The notes beneath the pieces were generated by a model that worked only from the letters and a program-made list of their open reading frames with translations, ran no database searches and was not told the origin of the DNA. Shown piece by piece: positions 60,944 through 64,000 of a stretch of 64,000 nucleotides of DNA. Within the stretch, counting starts at the first letter, position 1. Each line of letters starts with the position of its first letter. The DNA lies in NCBI GenBank assembly GCA_032158295.1, contig CM063244.1:20462815-20526814 (forward strand), read 5' to 3'. The DNA is from Pycnopodia helianthoides (Eukaryota > Echinodermata > Asteroidea > Forcipulatida > Asteriidae). The translations under genes were made by a program, and so were the position numbers.

Positions 60944-63123
60944 CATTTTCACCAAGGATGCAATCAGATTATTACCAGTTTGGGTAATTTTTGACATGTC
61001 AGCAGTTTTTGAACAGTTTTGTTTCACTCGCTTTTGGACCTAACCAGGCTGACCCGGAAAGTGGTCATAAATATGATTTTTAACTCGGATTCTGCGTCAA
61101 TTTGACAAATTTCTGGGTTGTTTTTACACAAATTCCGAGTCAAACTGACCCAGAAATGGGTCAGGCCCACGGAACCCAGCTCCGGGTCGATTTTGACCCG
61201 GAAGTGTTTAGAGTGTATAGGCTGTGTAGCCCAATCAACTTGTTTATGTGTGTAATACAGCGCTAAAAGTTACGGTATCTCATTATAAATTGTTTATAAA
61301 GGGTTTTCTTTTATTAAAAAATATCATAGCAGCATACCGCTGAATTGCTACATAATTTACAATAATTAAAAACATTACAATGGAAAAAATAACATCTTTC
61401 CAGCTGGTTGATCATTATTAATGGATAATAAACATGCATCCACGCCTGTATTGTTGATCTAATGAGTATAAAGACAAACACCTGTTGGAATTATACAAAC
61501 AGATTAAAGTTTACCCCGAAAATGTCTTGCTACCTGAAGAGAGATGAAAGACAAGAGGTCAAAATGACCAATGCCGAGGATGACATACAAACAACGACCA
61601 TTACGGTAGTTAAAATTTTCGGGCATAAAATCGTCAAAATGAGCCTAAGCTTTGTTTGGTCTTTTAGCAGTGTTCATGCATTGTCTCATGTTTTCAATAG
61701 ATTGTGTTTTGAGCCCGGCCCTCTGTCCATATTTAATGGAAGATAAAAATGTTTTGTAGACCCCTTTCTGATGAGCAATTTTAACTGCTAAGTTTATTAT
61801 TGAAACCACATCAACATTCCAGTTTGAACTATCCTTTACTAATGATAGGAAGGGGCTGAAGTGAAAGGGGGTGGGGAGTTGGTGAAGGGGGGGGGGGTCA
61901 GGGGGTCAGGGAGCCGATCTGAGCCAACGCAGTCCACAAAAAGGGATGTGTTTCAAAGATTGTAAAGACTAAAACATAATTGCCAATTCAGTACTTTGAT
62001 GCATTAACACGAGCCACCATAACCTTTCGTGCGCTATGCCCATGGCCGCTGGAACACATTATAATTTTTGCAGGGGACTACAACTATGACAACCATTATC
62101 AACGGTTGTCACAGCAACCGAGCAATCATTCGACGATCGTGCCCATCGCGGCTGTGCATCTATTATGTCGCTGTAATTACCGTGTGCTTTCATAATATTT
62201 CAAAGAATGAATTTACAAGGGGCATCGACACATTGTTTACCTATCAAATTCTGATACAAAACTTGAATGTGGGTGAAACTTGGTTTCATTTTTGAAAGAG
62301 TTTCCATATTTTTTTTCTTTCTGTAAAAATATACTTGTAACCCGTGACATCACATGTTTACAAAAGAGCCACAGAGCCTGGACTTCCTGCAGGCACGATC
62401 TGTACACAGCTCAATGGAAGTATAAACATTAAATCTTACATTTTACGGAGATTGCATTGTCTGATTTTTATCAACCTTTGTTATGGAGAAAGGGGCACGT
62501 CTCAAAACTTGTTCAGCTGTTTATTTTATAACTCTTGAATGTAATGTGGAAATATTGCCATAAAAAAATGCAAAATTTTCTATATGACCAGTGTAGTATC
62601 CCGCCTGCCAGAAGGGAACTGGAATGTACAAGGTGACTATTTTTGTAAACAAAGGTTATCTTTTCTTGATTCTACCACTTGGTAAACTACACAATGCGTC
62701 TTCAGAATGAAACGAAAACCTGTGTGGCGCCAACGATATGTTCCTGCTGAAAGGGCGAAGAAGTATATAACCGTTGAACGCTGATTTTCTTTTAGAAAAA
62801 TGAAACAAACAAACTAACAACCCAAAACAAAAAATTACAAACGAATAAACAAACAAACAAGCAAACACCCCCAACAAACAAACAAACAAACAAACAAAAA
62901 AGCAAGCGAACACCCCAAGCATCCTGAAAAAAACTAAACAAACAAAGACCTTTTCACGTTAACGATCCTTGTTTGGACACCATATGAAGGAATTGCTGGA
63001 TAGAACGTTATAAATTAACTTTAGGAAAACGAAAATTGGTAACAAACCTTGCGCAATCTTCCTTCGTGCAGCTTTTGTCTTTTTCTTGCGTGAGACAAAA
63101 CTGTGGAGATGACTCCCCTCGCC
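22522..63123 (-). CDS. Large secreted EGF/cadherin/repeat/F5-8C protein (27 exons, 5' incomplete)
   Basis: Exons, 5' to 3': 63048-63123, 57287-57381, 54800-55212, 53762-54046, 48932-49150, 47758-47881, 46603-46770, 44483-44664, 42784-43046, 41627-41870, 39704-40010, 38075-38247, 36955-37202, 36152-36239, 35119-35271, 33986-34268, 32904-33163, 31865-32044, 30590-30700, 28987-29101, 28218-28361, 26988-27190, 26360-26543, 25009-25171, 24612-24664, 23634-23903, 22522-22625. Together 5,108 bp form one frame with all 26 junctions in phase. Domain order: EGF-like, cadherin-like, at least six related repeats and a diverged seventh block, F5/8C, unknown C-terminal region. There are many N-glycosylation sequons and no transmembrane helix, which suggests an extracellular protein. 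The first visible exon starts with two bases of a split codon, so a 5' exon is missing. No named family is recognised for the whole. Confidence 0.87.
22875..22990. repeat. 20-bp tandem repeat, ~6 copies
   Basis: Units like cttgtacacatggaaagyaaag, slightly varied, just downstream of the last intron's acceptor side of the large gene. Confidence 0.8.
24290..24450 (+). repeat. Dispersed repeat R4, inverted copy at 62340-62510
   Basis: Contains ctgtgtacaaatcgtgcc, gcaggaagtccaggctctgtg and ttttgtaaac. The region 62340-62510 carries the reverse complement over about 170 bp, and part recurs at 16435-16510. The two long copies lie in the first and last introns of the large gene in opposite orientation. 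Confidence 0.7.
25268..26045. repeat. Diverged ~125-bp tandem repeat with inserted SINE-like piece
   Basis: About five units share aataattcaaataacactta, aagaaaatacaac and gcagggtttgtca. Between units at about 25625-25745 sits a copy of the GTGGGAGGAAAACCC repeat. Confidence 0.75.
26200..26350. mobile_element. Palindromic MITE ending next to an exon
   Basis: Left arm gccatgtccaatttggcgga plus tacggct; right arm agccgtagccaccaattcgg plus acacggcc, its imperfect inverse complement. Its right end is about 10 bp from the donor of exon 26360-26543. Confidence 0.6.
26360..28361 (-). CDS. F5/8 type C (discoidin) domain
   Basis: Exon 28218-28361 begins with CPSSPVPLGMEDNSITDCQI and TASFSPDG, the classic start of coagulation factor 5/8 C domains. 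Exon 26988-27190 has RWLKVDLGKTAVVTGIKTQG and GFEILYSLDD. Exon 26360-26543 (acceptor tcctttag) has FDHRKDSPVSHDTV, ARYVVLNLTAYDY and the terminal ALRMELLGCPI. All hallmark blocks (W-x-x-V-D-L-G, V-x-G-I-x-T-Q-G, A-R-Y-V, E-L-L-G-C) are present, so the fold should be intact. These domains bind carbohydrates, phospholipids or matrix. Confidence 0.93.
28987..32044 (-). CDS. Diverged seventh block before the F5/8C domain
   Basis: Exons 31865-32044, 30590-30700 and 28987-29101. They read VWYNVNISHTPESTAEATSV, VFLPPYIQFDSMVPDYSL, YFTDNVLFNIETTIKT, VVFNMLYHNISGYAEGFYF and a Tyr/Pro-rich end. The first part resembles the opening half of a DUF11-like repeat (N-I-S-H-x-P-E-S-T-A-E-A then L-P-P-Y-I). 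The acceptor of the first exon is ambiguous between 32044 and 32051; 32044 keeps phase 0. The acceptor and first codons of exon 28987-29101 lie inside dispersed repeat R1. Confidence 0.7.
29088..29760 (+). repeat. Dispersed repeat R1 overlapping an exon edge
   Basis: Matches 9597-10020 in the FANCD2 intron from gttgaacaccacctgaag onward. It includes the acceptor and first ~13 bases of exon 28987-29101 and is split at 29182-29355 by a SINE fragment. The 43235-43545 copy shares only the inner part. Confidence 0.7.
29182..29355 (-). mobile_element. 5'-truncated SINE with target duplication and empty site
   Basis: SINE body (tatatagcgctc, cactcagtgacgctc, ggtggcgcaatatgctgcca), minus orientation, lacking the tRNA head. 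It is flanked by CAATATA at 29175-29181 and 29356-29362. The related repeat at 9597-10020 has a single CAATATA there, showing the pre-insertion state. Confidence 0.82.
31013..31066 (+). repeat. 14-bp tandem repeat, 4 copies
   Basis: Unit ggtatcacaagatt (with small edges) repeated four times. Confidence 0.85.
31143..31657. mobile_element. Element with 20-bp inverted ends and internal copies of the end motif
   Basis: Left end CCGTTTTCACGAAGAGCCAC; right end is its inverse complement with one mismatch. Three further diverged copies of the motif (ttttcaggaagagccgc, tttttacaaagagccac, ttttcacgaagagacac) occur inside in direct orientation, about 80-110 bp apart. Confidence 0.6.
32904..34268 (-). 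CDS. Extracellular repeat F
   Basis: Exon 33986-34268: CNLTMMIADPNLKFHLEFDT, VEVSYVGRNLL, KAVLNFGRITQS. Exon 32904-33163: WIPGDDDIVIEIDIQMAGG, then ISIGQGDVIWVSYFKVV. The signature F-G-R-I then D-I-V-I-E-I-D-I matches the other repeats. Confidence 0.77.
33195..33548 (-). mobile_element. SINE, second family
   Basis: Minus-strand head tcgtggccgaacggtcttgc (A-box-like) and a B box read from cgggtttgaactc; the body includes ccatctcggctccttagga and gtatgcagcacc. The tail is not an ATT run. A truncated relative lies at 57875-58108. Confidence 0.7.
35119..37202 (-). CDS. Extracellular repeat E
   Basis: Exon 36955-37202: FVHTLTIPQNTSLRYVINYT, then VTEINVTSVGELLLCTQVG. Exon 36152-36239: FATVDLGYVCNVPISSN. 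Exon 35119-35271: LLIEVTVICLNDSTVFTG, then VEVSNAKNMALSQSEQISVY. This copy has an extra intron splitting the signature from the following strand. Acceptor of the first exon: an in-frame TAA rules out the nearer AG, and atatcaag (exon end 37202) keeps phase. Confidence 0.77.
35560..36084. mobile_element. TTAA-type MITE family 3, copy with clean right end
   Basis: Right end CCTTGGAAGCCCCTCTTTAA; left end degraded (ggatccaaggtcaaattaac). The interior matches the copy at 1072-1570. It lies in the intron between exons 35119-35271 and 36152-36239. Confidence 0.65.
36490..36650 (+). repeat. Dispersed repeat, partner of 10970-11140
   Basis: Shares gtcaagtcagggtttcattg and aaaacgattact with the FANCD2-intron copy. 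No coding content. Confidence 0.6.
37378..38032. mobile_element. Two GGGCCCAATTTCATG-family palindromic MITEs
   Basis: Copies at about 37378-37540 and 37850-38032. The second has ggtccaatttcatagggctg at left and gcagctctatgaaattgggc at right. Both lie in the intron upstream of exon 38075-38247; the second ends about 40 bp from that exon. Confidence 0.7.
38075..40010 (-). CDS. Extracellular repeat D
   Basis: Exon 39704-40010: YKYDVTALVPANMTILWVRV, SNIACGLLVSDPV, then MVTLDLGLLYNS. Exon 38075-38247: ITSDDDALLIELVVQM, then VALSVMVGETRLWVAEGNLT. Same layout as repeats C and F, with several sequons. Confidence 0.8.
38326..38720. mobile_element. TTAA-type MITE family 2 (395 bp)
   Basis: TTAA at 38326-38329 and 38717-38720; left aggttgggtcatagattggt, right accaatctatgaccctactt. 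The interior is the inverse of the 18277-18720 interior. Confidence 0.85.
38987..39362. mobile_element. TTAA-type MITE family 1 (376 bp)
   Basis: TTAA plus AGGCACTGGACACTATTGGT at left; the right end reads accaaaggtgtccagtgtct plus TTAA. A second, inverted copy is at 45145-45495. The interior includes a short palindrome (gacctcatgcgtgaggtc). Non-coding. Confidence 0.87.
39400..39526. repeat. Nested palindrome
   Basis: Outer arms ccatggttt ... ggtggacagtc and gactgtccacc ... aaaccatg; inner arms gaagttgacgaact and agtttgtcaacttc. It could fold into a long hairpin. Confidence 0.7.
40165..41560 (+). repeat. Minisatellite, ~31-bp unit, ~45 copies
   Basis: Units of 30-32 bp containing ctcagtggcctgttagttgt followed by ggttttagagtt, with variants at several positions (agctgtgg, caccaagt, caccc). 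It fills most of the intron 40011-41626 and stops about 65 bp from exon 41627-41870. Higher-order variant patterns are visible at the left end. Confidence 0.93.
41627..43046 (-). CDS. Extracellular repeat C
   Basis: Exon 42784-43046: GESVKVRVAVFVPYSTSVKP, then CAVHINYIGKDISC. Exon 41627-41870: VATINLGGIANTGGLGSENG, then NIIGIDFVVKL, the clearest copy of the signature (hydrophobic-x-LG-x-I-x-N, then D-x-x-x-x-I-x-F-x-V). The minisatellite at about 40165-41560 lies just downstream in the next intron. Confidence 0.8.
41920..42195. mobile_element. TTAA-type MITE family 3, truncated
   Basis: Left end TTAAAGAGGGGGCTCCAAGG; the interior (gacgtcacattt, ggtctgtact) matches the other copies. No right end seen. 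Confidence 0.6.
43065..43545. repeat. Palindromic MITE and third copy of repeat R1
   Basis: About 43065-43215 is a degraded GGGCCCAATTTCATG-family copy. 43235-43545 resembles the inner part of R1 (ggttcatactagaatc, ctctctgaaatgaagtc, ttgatcacacaaacatgaac). Confidence 0.6.
44116..44446. mobile_element. MITE with CTAGGGCCAAGTTCGCGC ends
   Basis: Left ctagggccaagttcgcgcga; right ttgcgcgaacttggcctagg, inverse complements. The right end is about 35 bp from exon 44483-44664. Inner tandem gttagtcgaac/gactagac motifs. Confidence 0.75.
44483..46770 (-). CDS. Extracellular repeat B
   Basis: Exon 46603-46770 encodes HLMICKLQLCNTGSGYCLDV, then YEYTYGFGNIVNG (the F-G-N-I-x-N signature). Exon 44483-44664 continues NNTAESKITMDVVAYLRED and MEAAQFTVLNARSTYLT. 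The intron falls just after the signature, as in repeats D and F. Three cysteines occur in the first exon. Confidence 0.75.
44722..45060. mobile_element. Two adjacent GGGCCCAATTTCATG-family MITEs
   Basis: 44722-44900 runs from ccccaattgcatggagct to gctctatgaagttgggccc; 44902-45060 begins gggcccaatttaacagggct. Head-to-tail arrangement. Confidence 0.65.
45145..45495. mobile_element. TTAA-type MITE family 1, inverted copy
   Basis: TTAA at 45145-45148 and 45492-45495, with ends AGACACTGGACACCTTTGGT and accaatagtgtccagtgcct. Opposite orientation to 38987-39362 and similar along its length. Confidence 0.87.
45935..46347 (-). mobile_element. Full-length tRNA-derived SINE
   Basis: Read on the minus strand: head cgtgtcgtggccgagcgga (A box), B box seen on + as cgggacttgaaccc, body with ttgagcaagacact-like and accttgtaaaccattacatg motifs, then tatatagcgct-like tail and (ATT)n at 45931-45949. 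It is the best reference copy for the family, which also includes about 46967-47273 (internally deleted), 53290-53680, 21065-21635 and 29182-29355. Confidence 0.85.
46967..47273 (-). mobile_element. SINE, internally deleted
   Basis: (AAT)n at the left, body motifs tatatagcgctc and cactcagtgacgctc-like, tRNA-head remnant ccactctgccacgacacg at the right. The middle promoter-proximal segment is shortened. Confidence 0.75.
47758..54046 (-). CDS. Extracellular repeat A (exons 53762, 48932, 47758)
   Basis: First copy of the internal repeat. Exon 53762-54046 reads IDISFLPSAGNTAIGVLVEG, ELTIVIPEALMVEDIRVEIF and CEPSL. Exon 48932-49150 carries the repeat signature DTAVFNLGNVSNTNSS then ASEIVITFSVTLKEA. 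Exon 47758-47881 ends VYKSVANLTVKAS. The pattern of alternating hydrophobic residues suggests beta-sandwich domains, somewhat like bacterial DUF11-type repeats, but I cannot assign a family. A 4.6-kb intron inside the repeat contains the hAT element. Confidence 0.75.
47940..48290. repeat. GTTTGAAGCTTTGCAT-family repeat
   Basis: gtttgaagctttgcatgcgt at left, gctcttttcagagccaacac near the right. Same family as 4275-4510 and 55485-55625. Confidence 0.5.
50089..50482. mobile_element. Foldback element carrying a SINE
   Basis: Ends agttgcgaccatggtggttt and aaccatggtcgcaact are inverse. Inside, at about 50250-50405, is a SINE-like head (gccgtggccaagtgatctaa, gtgggtttgattct) in plus orientation, followed by (agaagt)n. 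Outside, two direct repeats (around 50012-50085 and 50512-50582) share ccagagtccaggcagtg-like sequence. Confidence 0.55.
50959..51267 (-). pseudogene. hAT transposase C-terminal (dimerisation) remnant
   Basis: Open for 102 codons inside the hAT element. The beginning NTPIDNARLSAEMLSMLMFL resembles the conserved hATC segment of hAT transposases (R-L-S-x-E-x-L-x-M-L-x-F-L). The rest is not conserved-looking. The catalytic region is missing. Confidence 0.65.
51429..51563 (-). pseudogene. Possible transposase N-terminal start
   Basis: ATG at 51563 opens 44 codons with a CIFCSTTNRI motif, perhaps half of a BED-type zinc finger. It lies upstream (on the minus strand) of the hATC remnant, in the right place for the element's original start. 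Weak evidence. Confidence 0.3.
53290..53680 (-). mobile_element. tRNA-derived SINE, diverged copy
   Basis: Body motifs aaacccttctcttggcga, acgtccaatccgaaggac and tcttgct; head at the right (ccagaaacactagtgagttc). It lies about 80 bp from exon 53762-54046. Confidence 0.65.
54800..55212 (-). CDS. Cadherin-like domain exon
   Basis: A single 413-bp exon with cadherin repeat hallmarks: HAPVFNRQSSY at the start (A-P-x-F), then EIQYSLDE, a FVIDSKTGGLSVAAGA stretch (F-x-I-D-x-x-T-G-x-[IL]) and ILKVLARNGDD (the V-x-A-x-D-like strand). It is probably a calcium-dependent extracellular domain, but the canonical DxNDNxP linker of multi-repeat cadherins is not seen after it and only one copy is found. An insert with three cysteines (DLCGKDSKTQCPCAE) is unusual for a cadherin repeat. 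Confidence 0.82.
55485..55625. repeat. GTTTGAAGCTTTGCAT-family repeat
   Basis: gtttgaagctttgcatggtg, gaaacttgctggtacaacca, gctctgaaaagagccg. Third copy in the window. Confidence 0.5.
57287..63123 (-). CDS. N-terminal exons: EGF-like module
   Basis: Exon 63048-63123 contributes FCLTQEKDKSC and EDCA; exon 57287-57381 continues LPCVHGVCLPDGTCDCQAC and ends GGPSCNET. Together they give the Cys spacing of an EGF-like module (VHGVC, GTCDC, WGGPSC). The two exons join in phase across a 5.7-kb intron; donors are gtttgt (weak) and gtaagt. A signal peptide must lie upstream and is not visible. On the same strand a short stretch at about 63495-63560 reads AVMFMAYYGDGCGVMNCYK, but its donor phase does not fit. 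Confidence 0.75.
57875..58108 (-). mobile_element. SINE, second family, truncated
   Basis: Shares aaccatctcaactcctttgga, gtatgcagcacc, aggtacccattt and gcgatgagaagca with 33195-33548. The tRNA head at the right is degraded (tactcggccaatagac). Confidence 0.65.
59291..59411. mobile_element. Near-perfect palindromic MITE (121 bp)
   Basis: Left GGGCCCAATTTCATGGCTCT plus gcttaccgcgga; right tctgcggtaagcagagccat plus gaaattgggccc. Arms of about 40-50 bp pair almost perfectly. The best preserved member of the family in this window. Confidence 0.9.
59519..59774. mobile_element. MITE with AGGCCTGCGCTAAACGTCGC ends
   Basis: Ends are exact inverse complements over at least 22 bp (left aggcctgcgctaaacgtcgc, right gcgacgtttagcgcaggcct). 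The centre holds a second palindrome, cgtgtagcacggca and tgccgtgctacacg. Confidence 0.85.
59935..60425 (+). repeat. Three diverged tandem units (~165 bp)
   Basis: Each unit has a t-ctattgga segment, then cctcaaaacata, tggttgcatagtta (units 2 and 3) and atggcggccatt-like, ggacgccatcttgga-like sequence. Units start near 59940, 60105 and 60270. Confidence 0.75.
60727..60945 (+). repeat. CAA/CAG/GAC microsatellite
   Basis: Starts acgacaacgacaacgcc and runs into (aacaac)n and (cagcag)n. It lies in the first visible intron of the large gene. Confidence 0.9.
62340..62510 (-). repeat. Dispersed repeat R4, inverted copy
   Basis: Reverse complement of 24290-24450 (gccacagagcctggacttcc, tgcaggcacgat). 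Intronic. Confidence 0.7.
62800..62945 (+). repeat. (CAAA)n simple repeat
   Basis: caaacaaacaaacaaacaaa-type tracts broken by cacccccaa. Produces artefactual hydrophobic open frames on the minus strand. Confidence 0.9.
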
Positions 63124-64000
63124 CTATAAAATAAAGACAGATCACACGATTAGCGCTACGTTTTTATAATCAATTAAAATTAATACTATGCTCTTGCAGA
63201 GCAAACATAATGATTCGGCCGTAAACAGCGCCATAACAACACTCGGACCTTACAGATCGTCTTATATCGCAAGTAGATCGTCAGATAGAATAAGGTGGAG
63301 GTTGACTGCAATGGCGTTACACCCGGCTTCCCCTTCTCCCACCACCCCATCCTGCCCCCACCCGGTCGTGAAAATGTTAAGCAAGCCCTGTGTGGGTCCA
63401 AGATGGAATTTTAGCAAAAATTGGAACCTACAATGACTGAGGTGGAAAACAGGGAAGACTGTACATTTACGGAAGTCGTCCTTCGATCGACGATTATTGC
63501 AACACTTTGTAGCAGTTCATGACGCCGCAGCCGTCTCCGTAGTATGCCATGAACATTACAGCGCTATGAAGGAATTATGAAATCAAGGACCCAATCTATT
63601 ATTTATTGATTTGTTTTCATTTTTGTATCTTTCCTCAGATGTTGTTTAATGATATTGTATCGAAAATAAACAAAAGTAAACAAAAGTATGTTGGCTTACA
63701 ACCTCCCTCCCCCTTAATACTATCCTCTGGTCACGTAAACATTTTGACAACGACGATGGTGTAGCTTCTTCATTTAATAATTAACAAATAAACGCACTTC
63801 ACGGTTAATTTACACGTGGAGGCCACTGTTGATGTTGCCATGCACACGCCGTCTCAAAAAAAAAACACTTCAATCGATGCAATCATGGCCCTTGGCGGAC
63901 GTCATAGCGTTTCTTTTTCTGTTAGAATCGCCGTTGCAGCTTCGGTAAAGGTTCTTAATTACAGCCGAGGCAATTGATTTTTTAGACGAAGGAATCAATT
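63124..64000. other. No exon confirmed; presumed 5' intron of the large gene
   Basis: I looked here on the minus strand for the exon that should supply the signal peptide. The only interesting stretch is about 63495-63560 (AVMFMAYYGDGCGVMNCYK), but its possible donor gives phase 0, while the next exon needs one leftover base. Confidence 0.4.

Noticed and set aside
62656..62922. Hydrophobic minus-strand frame (FACFFVCLFVCLL)
   Set aside because: It is the translation of a (CAAA)n simple repeat, not a membrane protein or signal peptide.

Overview
This is animal nuclear DNA. Coding sequence is split into short exons with GT-AG introns, and the introns are full of tRNA-derived SINEs, TTAA-flanked MITEs, palindromic MITEs and minisatellites. 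The gene content and repeat style suggest a marine deuterostome. My best guess is an echinoderm, probably a sea star; this rests on general familiarity with such repeats, not on a search.

Left part (899-12490, + strand): the C-terminal ~40% of a FANCD2 gene (Fanconi anaemia DNA-repair protein), in about 15 exons. Exons from 2255 to 8117 join in perfect phase. The last three coding blocks do not: exon 9216-9421 is off by one base, exon 11158-11303 has an in-frame TGA and is one base short, and exon 12001-12071 needs one more base. A large minisatellite (about 12590-13728) starts 100 bp after the stop codon.

Middle (about 13.7-22.5 kb): a gene-poor spacer between two convergent genes. It holds MITEs, a 31-bp minisatellite, the C-terminal remnant of a non-LTR retrotransposon, and a SINE broken by a nested insertion.

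Right part (22522-63123, - strand): one large gene, of which I can trace 27 exons (about 1,701 codons plus stop) with all 26 junctions in phase and no internal stop. Order from the N-terminal side: EGF-like module, cadherin-like domain, at least six related beta-sandwich-like repeats of roughly 150-210 residues plus a seventh diverged block, one F5/8 type C (discoidin) domain, and an unrecognised C-terminal region ending in a Cys-rich tail. No transmembrane segment is visible, so I infer a secreted or extracellular-matrix adhesive/recognition protein. Its 5' end lies outside the window or was not found. I do not recognise this architecture as a named protein; it is the best candidate for something undescribed here.

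The introns record much transposon history: a hAT element with an exact 8-bp target duplication and a transposase remnant, three TTAA-flanked MITE families, many palindromic MITEs, SINEs with identifiable empty sites, and a ~1.4-kb minisatellite. Apart from convergent orientation, nothing suggests the two genes work together.
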